64,000 bases of DNA from Bog-473 sp963809715. GTDB lineage: Bacteria > Actinomycetota > Acidimicrobiia > Acidimicrobiales > RAAP-2. Shown one piece after another: positions 55,139 through 63,462 of the stretch. Position 1 is the stretch's first letter. Every line of letters starts with the position of its first letter. A model generated the notes under the pieces. It searched no databases and was not told the origin of the DNA. It saw only the letters and a program-made list of their open reading frames with translations. The translations under genes and the position numbers were made by a program. The DNA is taken from positions 372,001-436,000 of the forward strand of contig CAWEKO010000007.1 of NCBI GenBank assembly GCA_963809715.1. The letters run 5' to 3'.

Positions 55139-55432
55139 GTGACGCCGGTGCAGCACGAGACGAGTTTCGACTACACGATCTACGTCGCCGCCTCGCCCGA
55201 ACGGATCTGGCGTGCGCTCACCGATCCCGCGGACACGTCGCGCTACTGGCGCCATCGTGAAGCCGGCGGCAAGACGTTCCCGTCCGATTGGAGGGCGGGG
55301 TCGTGCTGGGAGCTGGTCCACGCCGACATCGGCCTTGTGGTCAGTGACCCCGCCATGGTCATTCTCGAGTCCGACCCCGCCGTGTGCTCCAGCCTCAAAT
55401 CCATGGTGGAGACCGGGTCCCCTTTGCCATAG
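55139..55432 (+). CDS. Shrunken SRPBCC paralogue, internally deleted
   Basis: 97 aa from GTG. The first 78 residues align with the SRPBCC part of the preceding protein (YVAASPERIWRALTDPADTSRYWRHREAGG, VVSDPAMVILESDPA). It then jumps straight to SLKSMVETGSPLP, the last helix. About 75 residues covering the central strands are missing without a frame change. It is a tandem duplicate with an in-frame deletion, probably non-functional or a minimal fold. Confidence 0.7.
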   Translation: MTPVQHETSFDYTIYVAASPERIWRALTDPADTSRYWRHREAGGKTFPSDWRAGSCWELVHADIGLVVSDPAMVILESDPAVCSSLKSMVETGSPLP

Positions 55433-55484
55433 GTCGTTCCGGCGGGTCGGACTGCTTCCGCCGGACCACACCGCCCGGCTCTGC

Positions 55485-55757
55485 CTACGCCGAGAGTCCT
55501 TGCTCGTCCCCCGATGGCCCAGAGAGGATCGACTTGCGTGCTCGGTGTGACATCACGGACACGCGTGAACGAGAAGACAGGAGCCCCAGGAAGGAACCGA
55601 AAGATCCAAGAGACAGGACCGAGAGGCAGGAACCGATCGAGCCGATTGACAGCACCGAACCCACGGAGCCGATCGAGAGAACGGAACCCTTCGAGGCAAT
55701 CGAGAGAAGCGAGTTCTCCGAGGCCCAGGACCAACGTGACGACGAGTTTCTTGCCAT
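55485..55757 (-). CDS. Serine-triplet repeat protein
   Basis: 90 aa. Serine falls at residues 13, 16, 19 and every third residue through 55, then 61 and 64, with one substitution (Gly58). Between them are hydrophobic or Gly-containing pairs, giving a six-residue unit Ser-Val-Leu-Ser-Ile-Gly. Such spacing suits a beta-solenoid. I recall similar small proteins in other actinobacteria but know no function. AGGA lies about 7 bases before the ATG. The tail is basic. Downstream of and co-directional with the sulfotransferase. The opposite strand reads a Glu/Pro/Ile-rich frame. Confidence 0.6.
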   Translation of the reverse strand: MARNSSSRWSWASENSLLSIASKGSVLSIGSVGSVLSIGSIGSCLSVLSLGSFGSFLGLLSSRSRVSVMSHRARKSILSGPSGDEQGLSA

Positions 55758-55817
55758 CGCGCCATCCTAAAGAGCTGCCATCCGAGGAGCATTGGTGTCA
55801 CGGTTCCGCGGCTCTGC

Positions 55818-57080
55818 TCAGCTCTCGAGCGTGACCCCGAAGCGGTCGGTGTAGAAGGCCAGGGCGGACCGCCGCTCAGCGGGGTCGAGGCCGAACTCAG
55901 CCAGGTCGTAGTCCACTGTGCCGTACTTGCCTCGGGGATGGGTCACCATGAACCTCGTCATGGCCGAGCGGGCCCGCTCGTCCAATGGCTGGCCGGCCAG
56001 GTCGTAGATCCGTTGGACCATGGCCATGTCGTCGCGCATGAACTCGTCGAAGTGGACATCGATGGTCCGGCTTTCGGGGAGGACGGATCGGTCGACGGCG
56101 CAGCGCCGCAGCATGCGTTCGAGGCGATCCGACCAGTAGGCGCCCGTGGCCTCGAGGTCGACCCGGTCCCGGCTGAGGCGGGACGAATAGGCGACCATCG
56201 TCGTCATGGATGCCGTCACCGACACCGGGTCGCGATGAGTCACCACGAAGGTGGCGTCGGGAAAGGTGTCGACCAGGACGGGGAACTGCTCGAGGTGCTG
56301 TGGGGACTTGAGTACCCAGCGGGTCCCGCCCCGCAGCCACTGCATGACCTTGAGCACCTTGACCAGGTAGGCGTAGCTGGGCCGCTGGTCACGGACCAGG
56401 TACTCGTCCCTCCACGCGGGCATGGGGGCCGTGGTCTCGAAGAGCATGCTGGAGAAGTCCATCGCCAGGATCTGGATCTCCTCGTGCGTGTGCTCGACGG
56501 TCATCTCGTGCATGCGGTTGAAGTACGGCATCGCCACATCGAGGAAGGAAAGGGCGGCGGCGGTTCGTTCCACTCGTGGATCGGGGGACCCTGCCGCCGG
56601 CCGCTCGCCGTCGGCCGGGACGGGCTCGAGGCTCTCCCAGTAGGGGAGGGAGCGCAGGGCCGGGTCGGCCGACATCAGGTTGTGCAGGTGCGTCGTCCCC
56701 GTGCGGGGCAGGCCGCAGATGACGATGGGCGCGGTGATGCGCTGGTCGAGGATCTCGGGGTGGCGGACCACCAGGTCCTCGACGAGCAGTCGGTTCTTCA
56801 GGAGTCCCAGGATGAGCATGTGCTGCTGGAAGATGCCGGCCGCGTTGAAGCCGCCCTGTTCACGCATGGCTCGGCACAGGACGTCCAGCCGGTGTTCGAA
56901 GTCCGAGGGGCCGAAGTCGCGCAGGTCCGTCTCGGCCTCGGCCTGGGCCATGAGGCCGGCGGGATCGAGCGAGAGCTGCGACCCCGCTTCACCCATGAAG
57001 TCGAGAATGGCCCGGGCCTCGTCGGAATAGTGCGGCTCGGCCATGTCTTCGATCCGGACCGGCGCCGGGCGACCGCTCAT
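55818..57080 (-). CDS. Sulfotransferase-family protein
   Basis: 420 aa. The 5'-phosphosulfate loop reads IVICGLPRTGTTHLHNLMSAD, the 3'-phosphate region FVVTHRDPVSVTASMTTM and the conserved VLKSPQHLEQFPVLVDTFP. This is the actinobacterial sulfotransferase-3-like group, acting on unknown lipids or glycans with PAPS. Its ATG overlaps the DUF1214 gene stop (ATGA), so the two are one unit. Confidence 0.9.
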   Translation of the reverse strand: MSGRPAPVRIEDMAEPHYSDEARAILDFMGEAGSQLSLDPAGLMAQAEAETDLRDFGPSDFEHRLDVLCRAMREQGGFNAAGIFQQHMLILGLLKNRLLVEDLVVRHPEILDQRITAPIVICGLPRTGTTHLHNLMSADPALRSLPYWESLEPVPADGERPAAGSPDPRVERTAAALSFLDVAMPYFNRMHEMTVEHTHEEIQILAMDFSSMLFETTAPMPAWRDEYLVRDQRPSYAYLVKVLKVMQWLRGGTRWVLKSPQHLEQFPVLVDTFPDATFVVTHRDPVSVTASMTTMVAYSSRLSRDRVDLEATGAYWSDRLERMLRRCAVDRSVLPESRTIDVHFDEFMRDDMAMVQRIYDLAGQPLDERARSAMTRFMVTHPRGKYGTVDYDLAEFGLDPAERRSALAFYTDRFGVTLES

Positions 57081-58150
57081 ACCGTGGCGACCGGGAGCAC
57101 TTCGACCTGCGGCTGCTCCGGCGTCTCGGCCGGGAGGAACCAGCGGAACCAGATGCGGCCTTTGCGGTGCCCGGCCGTGGACACCCAGTTCGGGTGGTCC
57201 GGTCGTTGGGGTGAGACGACGATGATCCACGACCCGTCCTGCTCGTACTGCACCTGGGCCCCGTTGATGGTGACGCGCTCGTAGTCGTAGTTGTACGTGT
57301 GCAGGAACGGGTTCCACAGACACATGTTCCAGAAGACACACTCGGGCGACCGGCCCCGGATGACCAGTGCCTCGTCGTGGGCCAGTTCGTAGGCCCCCAT
57401 GGCATAGGCGGCGTCCCCGGCCGCCCAGCCGAATGTCGTGGTCGGGACCGGGTACGGGGGATCGATGGCGTTCGGCGTGCCCAGGGGGATGGGCACGATG
57501 CTCGCCTGCTCGCGTACCCACGTCGTCGCGGCGCGGATTCGTCGGGCCAGGTCCGCGTCGTCCTGCCGGAACGTCTCCGGCGGGTTCTCGGCTTCGATGT
57601 GCCACGTAGCCCGCGTGCCCGTCACGGGGTCCTCGAGATAGTCCCGGGTGATGGCGGCCACGGCATCGGCTTCCAGGCGGATCCAGGCCACCCCGGGATC
57701 TGACGGCTCGACCTGGGAGAGCACGATCTCGATGGAGCCGTCGGCACGGTGTGGTGCGTCCTGGCTGTTGACGCTCCCCACGATGCGGGTCGAATAGCGC
57801 CCGTCGTTGGGGCCGCCGTAGACGGTCAGCGACATGTACACCGCATCACCGGGGTGGAAGACGATCCGGTAGGTCCGCTCGGGATCGACGGGCGAGTAGA
57901 GGTAGAAGGCGTCGGAGTTGTCGCCGCCCCACTTCTTGTAGGGCCCGACGATCTCAATGAAGCGGGGACGGGCGGTGTCGGCCCAGATGTTGACGTCGGA
58001 CGCCACCTGGAGAATGGAGAGAAGCCACTTGTGCGCTTCGAGCAGGCTGTCGAGGTCGTCTTCGCCCGAGAGCTGCTCCGCGACTCGTCGTTGGGTTGCC
58101 CCCACCTCCTCGAGCAACTCGGTGAATGCCTGCTCCGTCTCGGTCGTCAT
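57077..58150 (-). CDS. DUF1214-domain protein
   Basis: 357 aa. Core segments: NSDAFYLYSPVDPERTYRIVFHPGDAVYMSLTVYG and the C-terminal WNPFLHTYNYDYERVTINGAQVQYEQDGSWIIVVSPQRPDHPNWV are typical of DUF1214. Members are often next to sulfotransferase or steroid/lipid genes. A GGGGGGACG stretch precedes the ATG. No signal peptide. Reaction unknown. Confidence 0.85.
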   Translation of the reverse strand: MTTETEQAFTELLEEVGATQRRVAEQLSGEDDLDSLLEAHKWLLSILQVASDVNIWADTARPRFIEIVGPYKKWGGDNSDAFYLYSPVDPERTYRIVFHPGDAVYMSLTVYGGPNDGRYSTRIVGSVNSQDAPHRADGSIEIVLSQVEPSDPGVAWIRLEADAVAAITRDYLEDPVTGTRATWHIEAENPPETFRQDDADLARRIRAATTWVREQASIVPIPLGTPNAIDPPYPVPTTTFGWAAGDAAYAMGAYELAHDEALVIRGRSPECVFWNMCLWNPFLHTYNYDYERVTINGAQVQYEQDGSWIIVVSPQRPDHPNWVSTAGHRKGRIWFRWFLPAETPEQPQVEVLPVATV

Positions 58151-58470
58151 CGTCCCCCCGGGGTCTCGGCGTCCGCCGATCATAGGAAGGTCTCCGGGTA
58201 CAGGTGAGGGGGACCGCTGGGGGTCGCCTCTACCAAACTGTGACGCCGCCGACAGGCCTGGAGTCAGGTTCCCACGACAAGACTTCGCCGAGCGTCGATG
58301 AGGGCCGGCGCGGCGTACGACGGGCAAGAATGGTCCGCGGCGAACTCCGCCAGCGGGTAGCCGTCGAGGCGTAAGACGCGTGTGCCCCCGCTGCCGGATT
58401 GGCTGCCCATCGGTACGAGGAGATCCGTTGGGTCACACGAGGTTGACCAGACGAAGGCCGGGCCAGCCGG
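58151..58470 (-). other. Intergenic stretch with decayed-gene fragments
   Basis: 320 bases without a supported gene. In one minus frame 58264-58470, directly after the TetR stop codon, there are 68 protein-like codons (SYAAPALIDARRSLVVGT at the end). In another, 58433 to about 58535, reads TIYEVSRWFEGALTALAGWP. Neither has a start codon or Shine-Dalgarno. They look like remnants of a lost gene, not recognised. Confidence 0.35.
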
Positions 58471-59118
58471 CTAGGGCAGTGAGCGCTCCTTCGAACCACC
58501 TCGAGACCTCGTAGATCGTGTCGGCATGGACTTCACGCCCGAGAGAAGGTGCTCAGCGGATTCTTCGAACCTGCTGATGTCACCGAAGGGCCGGGCCACG
58601 AGCATTGCTCCTTCCAGGCCGCTCACGATGATCCGGGCTGTCGAATCGGGTGAACCTGCAAACTCGAGCGTTCCTTCCTTCCGACCCTGCTTCAAGACAC
58701 GGGCGACCCAGCGTTCGTTCTCGTCGAAGAATCGAATCAGAGCCTCATGCATGGGTGCGGGAAGGGTCTCGAACTCCGCGGCCATCATTCCGCACAGACA
58801 CATGCGCTCCTGGCGCAAGACGTCAAGGTAGAGAGCGGCGTAGGCGTCGAGTCGGGCGGGCGCTTTGGGCGTACTCGCCTCCACCTCGGCCAGCGAGTCG
58901 GCGAAGCGGGCTGCATAACGGGCGACGAGCGCCGCACCGAGTTCTGCCTTCCCGGCAAAGTGATAGTGGAGAGCTGCTTTCGTGATCCCCAACTCGGCTG
59001 CAACGTCGGCGTAACTGAACCCATTGAAACCGCGGACCTGGACAAGTCGTTCGGCCACGTCCAGGACCTGGGTCGCCGTGTCGACCTTCACGTCTCGATT
59101 CTTCGGAATCACTTCCAT
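58471..59118 (-). CDS. TetR-family transcriptional regulator
   Basis: 215 aa. HTH: VAERLVQVRGFNGFSYADVAAELGITKAALHYHFAGKAELGAAL. The ligand domain contains QERMCLCGMMAAEFETLP, usual in the acyl/efflux-type TetR_C group, and ARIIVSGLEGAMLVARPFGD. The last 20 residues are Arg/Ser-rich and unlike the family. A perfect 18-bp palindrome lies 28 bases upstream of its start and 47 before the divergent cupin gene. Confidence 0.92.
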   Translation of the reverse strand: MEVIPKNRDVKVDTATQVLDVAERLVQVRGFNGFSYADVAAELGITKAALHYHFAGKAELGAALVARYAARFADSLAEVEASTPKAPARLDAYAALYLDVLRQERMCLCGMMAAEFETLPAPMHEALIRFFDENERWVARVLKQGRKEGTLEFAGSPDSTARIIVSGLEGAMLVARPFGDISRFEESAEHLLSGVKSMPTRSTRSRGGSKERSLP

Positions 59119-59138
59119 CCTCCCGCTGGGAGAGCCTC

Positions 59139-59166
59139 TTGACTTTTACCTACTAGTAGGTAAGCC
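59139..59166 (+). promoter_or_regulatory. TetR operator within the cupin/NTF2 promoter
   Basis: TTACCTACTAGTAGGTAA (59146-59163) is a perfect 18-bp palindrome. TTGACT (59139-59144) and TAAGCC (59161-59166) stand 16 bases apart around it and could be the -35 and -10 of the rightward promoter. A repressor bound here would block both the cupin operon and its own gene. Confidence 0.65.
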
Positions 59167-59209
59167 TAGTTGAGTTGGTCGCAGCGCCGCGACGATCCGG
59201 GAGGTGACC

Positions 59210-59560
59210 ATGGGCACGACAGAGCACCGCAGTTTCAACACCGCGGACGAGGTCAGAGAATTCCCGAACGGCCGGGCGGAGATCGTGAAGGCCGGCGGCG
59301 GCGAGCTCGGTCGCCTCGTCCTTCAGCCCGCATGGCGCTGGTCCACAGACGTGAAGCCGATCGCCAAGACCGAGAGCTGCGAGGCGCCGCATCTTCAGCA
59401 CCACGTGAGTGGGCAGTTGGCCATCCGTATGGACGACGGTGATGAGTTCGTTGCCGGTCCCGGAGATGTGACCTCCCTGCCCAGCGGGCATGACGCCTGG
59501 GTGGTCGGGAACGAGCCCGTCGTCGTCGATTGGTTCGGGTCCGGCAACGACGCCAAATGA
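59210..59560 (+). CDS. Cupin-domain protein
   Basis: 116 aa. Single cupin barrel: LQPAWRWSTDVKPIAKTESCEAPHLQHHVSGQLAIRMDDGDEF, then GPGDVTSLPSGHDAWVVGNEPVVVDW. His residues in LQHH and the Glu in the first motif could bind a metal. GGGAGG precedes ATG 59210 by 5 bases. Under the TetR operator and coupled to the next gene (ATGA). Ligand unknown. Confidence 0.85.
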   Translation: MGTTEHRSFNTADEVREFPNGRAEIVKAGGGELGRLVLQPAWRWSTDVKPIAKTESCEAPHLQHHVSGQLAIRMDDGDEFVAGPGDVTSLPSGHDAWVVGNEPVVVDWFGSGNDAK

Positions 59561-59916
59561 CCGGTTCGGCAATCAATCGCGAGCCCGTCCACGTGGTCGA
59601 GGTGTTCGGGGCGGCCTGGGCCGACCATGATCTGGATACTGTCCTGAGCCTGGTCACCGACGATTGCGTCTTCGACGCCACCGGTCCGGCCCCCGACGGA
59701 CGACGACACGTGGGCCGAGTCGCCATTCGAGAGGCCTGGGAGGCGATCTTCAGTGACGCCTCCTCCCGGTTTGAGCCGGAGGACACCTTTGCCGCCGGCG
59801 AACGTGTGGTGCAGCTCTGGCGTTACTCCTGGGAGGGTGGACACGTGCGCGGCGTCGACGTGTTTCGCGTACGCGACGGCAAGATTGCCGAGAAGTTCTC
59901 CTACGTCAAGGGTTGA
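59557..59916 (+). CDS. NTF2/SnoaL-like domain protein
   Basis: 119 aa. VFGAAWADHDLDTVLSLVTDDCVFDATGPAPDG, RVAIREAWEAIF and RGVDVFRVRDGKIAEKFSYVKG define the SnoaL fold. Probably a small isomerase, hydratase or binding protein acting with the cupin. Coupled to it by a 4-base overlap. Confidence 0.85.
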   Translation: MTGSAINREPVHVVEVFGAAWADHDLDTVLSLVTDDCVFDATGPAPDGRRHVGRVAIREAWEAIFSDASSRFEPEDTFAAGERVVQLWRYSWEGGHVRGVDVFRVRDGKIAEKFSYVKG

Positions 59917-60024
59917 CCGACGGGGATCCGATGGTCATCGGCCCAGACCTCGCAGCCAGGTCGCTGGGTTTCCGGTGAAACCCTTCGTACGTCGATGGCA
60001 CGAGGCTCGAACCGCTCCACCCAT

Positions 60025-60408
60025 CTAACTGACTCCGGCGACGCCGACGAGACTGCCTTCCGGATCTCTGAAGTGGCCGACGACGAGTCCATTCGGCGAC
60101 GTGGCGGGGCCCATGACGCGTGCGCCTCCGAGCTCCACGGCGCGCTGCAGGGCGGCTTCGACATTTTGGACGCCGACATAGAAAAGGGCGTGACTCTCAT
60201 AGTCCGAGCCCCCGCCGACACCGCCACGGATTCCCACTCCATCTTCTGAGGTGATCAATTCGACGAAGCCGTAGCGATCGGGCGCCGAGACCTCTCTCGC
60301 CACCGGTGAGGGAACGTCAAATTTCCAGTCGAAGAGTTCGCCAAAGAACTCTCTGAGCCGCTCGGGATTCTTGCCGGAGACCTCGAAATGTACGACAGGT
60401 TGCGACAT
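60025..60408 (-). CDS. VOC/glyoxalase-superfamily protein
   Basis: 127 aa. VVHFEVSGKNPERLREFFGELFDWKFD, YGFVELITSEDGVGIRGGVGG and VGHFRDPEGSLVGVAGVS form one VOC unit. Strong Shine-Dalgarno AGGAGGTG before ATG 60408. Divergent from the next small gene. Activity not predictable. Confidence 0.88.
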   Translation of the reverse strand: MSQPVVHFEVSGKNPERLREFFGELFDWKFDVPSPVAREVSAPDRYGFVELITSEDGVGIRGGVGGGSDYESHALFYVGVQNVEAALQRAVELGGARVMGPATSPNGLVVGHFRDPEGSLVGVAGVS

Positions 60409-60573
60409 CACTTGCACCTCCTGACTGGGTGGGTCCACCACCTCCTACCACCAACGTGCTGCTTCGTCCGTTTCCACGTTAGCGAGAGCGAGTGACGCGC
60501 AGCGTCGTTCGATGACGCGGCCATGTTGTCGATGTCATCATTGGAGTGGAGTGTCACCCCGGAGGTGCGTCGG

Positions 60574-60846
60574 ATGTCCTACGCCGTTGTGATCCAAGTC
60601 GAGATCGACCCTGACTCGGATCGCCAGCACCGACATGCAGTTCTCAACGATTTCGTACTCCCTGAGACAAGGGCACTACCCGGGTTCGAGAAGGGCATAT
60701 GGATGAACGATGGTGCGGGCACCGGCACGTGTGTGGTGGTTTTTGACTCGGAGACCCACGCTCGTAACGCGATCGACCCCTGACCCCGGGCCGGGAGTCC
60801 ACCGATTCTCACGAGCGGCGTGTACGAGGTCGAACTCGAGGTGTAG
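60574..60846 (+). pseudogene. Small dabb/ABM-like protein interrupted by in-frame TGA
   Basis: ATG 60574 has GGAGGTG six bases upstream. 69 codons read YAVVIQVEIDPDSDRQHRHAV, LPGFEKGIWMNDGAGTG and VVVFDSETHARNAIDP, then TGA at 60781-60783. The same frame continues for 20 more codons (SPPILTSGVYEVELEV) to TAG at 60844-60846, matching the usual length (about 90) and ending of this monooxygenase-like family. A nonsense change (for example CGA to TGA), a sequencing error or readthrough would all explain it. Confidence 0.7.
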
Positions 60847-61091
60847 CTCGGGACGAGGCCTGCCCCGGTGGGGACGACTGAGTCGGTGTCGGGACGGGCG
60901 CAGTCGGTCCCAAGGCAGTCAATCCGCTGCACACATACGCCGTGCGGACATTCACGAGGCCCGCGCGAGATCGCCGAGACTCCGAGGTCGAGGGTGAGTT
61001 GAAGCTCGGGTGCCCCGAATCGCCAGACGGTGCGTCGCTCAGTCACCGCGGAGCCATCGGAAGCCTCGTAAAATGGGGGTGGAGGTGCGTG

Positions 61092-61757
61092 GTGATTCCG
61101 GAGCAGGAGGGTTGGTATACCGATCCCTGGGGCCATCACGACGCACGTTGGATGTCTGAGGGTGTTCCCACGAAGTTGGTCCGTGACGGGAAACTGGAAT
61201 CGTACGACGATCCACCCGATTCCTCGCCGAGTCAGGCATGGCTACCCATCGAGCCTCTTCCCGGCTCACAGACAGCATTGGATACCCTGCGTGCTGACGA
61301 CCTCGAAGCTGAGGCGATTCCGTCTCTGTCCGAACTCAACAAAAGAGAAGACAGCGCTGCCATCACCGCAAGGGCTCATCCCTGGTTCGTGGCCCGGGAC
61401 TGGGTCCCGTCGTCACGTCGCGGAGTCCCCTCGTATAAGGCAGAGCCGGCGACGCGACTGCGAAGGGCGGCGCTGATCGTCGGCGGCGTTCTGGCCGGAG
61501 TCATTGTTCTGCTGTCGAGCTGTCTGTGGGTCGTGCGGGCCATCGGACTGTTGACACCACCGCCACCGATGTGGGGCGGGGTGGTCATAGCTTCAGTGAT
61601 CGCCCTCGTCGCTCCGGTTGGGACCTATCTGTCCTGGCGTAGCGACCGGCGAGCGCAGGTGCCACGGACCCGTCGTATCCAAAGAGCGGAACAGGTGGGT
61701 GGCCTCCTGGGCTTCCTGATGCTTGTCCTCTTCGCTCTGTCGGTAGGTGCTCCGTAG
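61092..61757 (+). CDS. DUF2510-like membrane protein
   Basis: 221 aa from GTG, with GGAGGTG just upstream. The start EQEGWYTDPWGHHDARWMSEG is a DUF2510-like motif (GWYxDPxGxxxxRW), usual in actinobacterial envelope proteins. Two helices at about 140-162 and 168-185 and a third at the C-terminus (GGLLGFLMLVLFALSVGAP). The loop between has little recognisable. Function unknown. Confidence 0.7.
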   Translation: MIPEQEGWYTDPWGHHDARWMSEGVPTKLVRDGKLESYDDPPDSSPSQAWLPIEPLPGSQTALDTLRADDLEAEAIPSLSELNKREDSAAITARAHPWFVARDWVPSSRRGVPSYKAEPATRLRRAALIVGGVLAGVIVLLSSCLWVVRAIGLLTPPPPMWGGVVIASVIALVAPVGTYLSWRSDRRAQVPRTRRIQRAEQVGGLLGFLMLVLFALSVGAP

Positions 61758-62082
61758 ACACACGAAGAGTCCATCGTCAGGGAGCGGGCCTTCCCGACGG
61801 GGAGGTCGCGCACTTCGTGCCGCTGGTGAGCCTGGTTTCCATTGCCGCACTGCTCTTTCAAGATGTGTCGAGTGCGGCTGAATCGACTCAGCCGCTTTGC
61901 CGGGCGACTCGAGAGGTAACGGCAGAGCGCAGGAGTTCCTTGGCATCAGCCGGTAGGAGGTATCCGGCAATCCGGTCTTTCTTGACCGCGCGGCCACAAG
62001 CCGTGACGAACTTGGTGTGGTCACGTCCGTTCCGGGTGTGTCGCGAAAGTGTGCTCGAGTGGTCCAGTTGCTCGGGTCTGGG
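61758..62082. other. Intergenic gap with one perfect hairpin
   Basis: 325 bases between convergent genes; no gene seen. GCGGCTGA (61874-61881) and TCAGCCGC (61888-61895) form a perfect 8-bp stem with a 6-base loop, followed by TTT on the plus strand. It may be a terminator for one or both flanking genes. Confidence 0.45.
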
Positions 62083-62578
62083 TCATGCCCCCACACCTTT
62101 CTTTGGAACGACCTTGATCATCTGCAGAGCCGGATTCTCGGCGTCCCACAACTCTTGGAACTCCTCAAGTGGTCGGAAGCCGTAGGCGAAATAGAACGCC
62201 CGAGTCCTTTCGTACCCCTCGTCAGGCCTGCTCGCAGCAAGGCGTCTTCACTTGGAGAAACTCCACGCCGTCCAACGCCAGCATGGTTTCCGCGTGCAAG
62301 AGTAGCGCCCGGCCAATGCCCCGACGATGGAACTCCGGCAGCACGGCCATCACGTAGACCTCTGCGGCATAGGGACTATGTCTCACGATCGTGAGCAGTC
62401 CCACGTCCTCATGTCCAAGTGACGCGACGACGGTGGGGGAGCGATCCGCGGTGGCAACGTAGTCCTCGACTGAGGCGGGAATGCCAAACCAGGTCGGGAG
62501 GGAACCCAGGATCCGTCGACAGGTGGCTCCGGCTCCTCCGGCCAGAGCCCGAATCCGAAGTTCTTGATCAGCAACCAC
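62083..62578 (-). pseudogene. GNAT N-acetyltransferase, frameshifted
   Basis: First part from GTG 62578: RILGSLPTWFGIPASVEDYV, VYVMAVLPEFHRRGIGRALLLHAE and FLQVKTP, stopping at 62222. The next frame continues as AASRPDEGYERTRAFYFAYGFRPLEEF and ALQMIKVVPKK to a stop at 62083-62085, the expected ending. Removing one base of the GG at 62241-62242 restores an intact protein of about 164 aa. Either a sequencing error or a recent lesion. Substrate unknown. Confidence 0.75.
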
Positions 62579-62859
62579 GCCTACAGCATGCCTGTGTGAG
62601 CTGTTCAGGTGCACCGGCTGTGCGTTTCCGGTGGGCCGACGCGCGGTCGCTCAGGGAAAGCTGCCGAGGTCGCAAAGAGTGATGGATGTGATGGAGCGCG
62701 GTGAGCCTTGAGGTGGAGAGGGGACGGGTCATCCGGATCTTCGCGGTAGCGAATCCCTGAAGCCAATGCGCTGAGACGAACCAGGCGAGCGGGCCAACTA
62801 ATCCTGCGCTCGGCGCTCTTCATTGCCAGCGGTTCGGTGCCTCAGGTGAGTGATCGTGA

Positions 62860-63462
62860 TCAATCATTTCGCCATAGATCGAAGATCTGTACTCCGATCT
62901 CGGCGAGCATTGATCGAAAATGGGGAAGCGACAACCCCAGCACGTTGGAAGGCGAACCTTCGACGGTCTCCACAAAGGGTCCACCACGGCCATCGATGCT
63001 GAATGCGCCAGCGAGTGCAAGTGCGTCACCGGTTGCTGCGTAGGCACTGAGCTCCTCGTTGCTCGGGTGTCCGAATCCGATCAGGGTGCTGACCACCTCT
63101 CGGGCCCATACTCCCGAGCGCATATCAATCAAATAGTGGCCAGTCCAGAGCGGGGCCCGTCGGTCCGCAAGGCGCCCCCACACGTTCACAACGTCAGCCT
63201 CTGACCGTGGTTTTCCTACTGACGTCCCGTCGAGCTCGAGCATTGAGTCACAGGCAAGGACGAGCGTCTCAGGAAATCCAGGTGCCACCGCATTTGCTTT
63301 GCGTTCGGCGAGGATCATCACCGCCTCGGCGGTCGTCATGTCACCAACTGTCTCGTCCACGCCGCTCGCGGCAACTTCGGGGTCGAAACCTGCGTCTCGA
63401 AGAACTCGTAGTCGTGTCTTCGAATTCGATGCGAGGATCAACCGTCGTCCGGGTGGCTTCAT
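62860..63462 (-). CDS. maf: Maf-family nucleotide pyrophosphatase
   Basis: 200 aa from ATG 63462. LILASNSKTRLRVLRDAGFDPEV, ERKANAVAP, VLACDSMLELDGTSVGKP and EELSAYAATGDALALAGAFSIDGRGGPFVETVEGSPSNVLGL are the Maf motifs. Hydrolyses non-canonical or modified nucleoside triphosphates. The upstream CATACT (63469-63474) is six bases before the ATG on the minus strand. The motif order and length fit well. Confidence 0.93.
   Translation of the reverse strand: MKPPGRRLILASNSKTRLRVLRDAGFDPEVAASGVDETVGDMTTAEAVMILAERKANAVAPGFPETLVLACDSMLELDGTSVGKPRSEADVVNVWGRLADRRAPLWTGHYLIDMRSGVWAREVVSTLIGFGHPSNEELSAYAATGDALALAGAFSIDGRGGPFVETVEGSPSNVLGLSLPHFRSMLAEIGVQIFDLWRND

Noticed and set aside
55384..55770. Plus-strand frame rich in Glu/Pro/Ile/Asp opposite the serine-repeat gene
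   Set aside because: Its repeat is the complement of the minus-strand triplet. The minus strand has a Shine-Dalgarno and a more regular pattern; the plus frame overlaps the SRPBCC remnant out of frame and has no clear start.
60942..61091. Upstream extension of the DUF2510-like gene
   Set aside because: Residues before GTG 61092 do not match the family, and GGAGGTG lies right before that GTG.
62605..62823. 72-aa minus frame between GNAT and maf
   Set aside because: No Shine-Dalgarno, no -10 hexamer at the start and no recognisable motif; composition is Arg/Ser/Pro-rich as in shadows.
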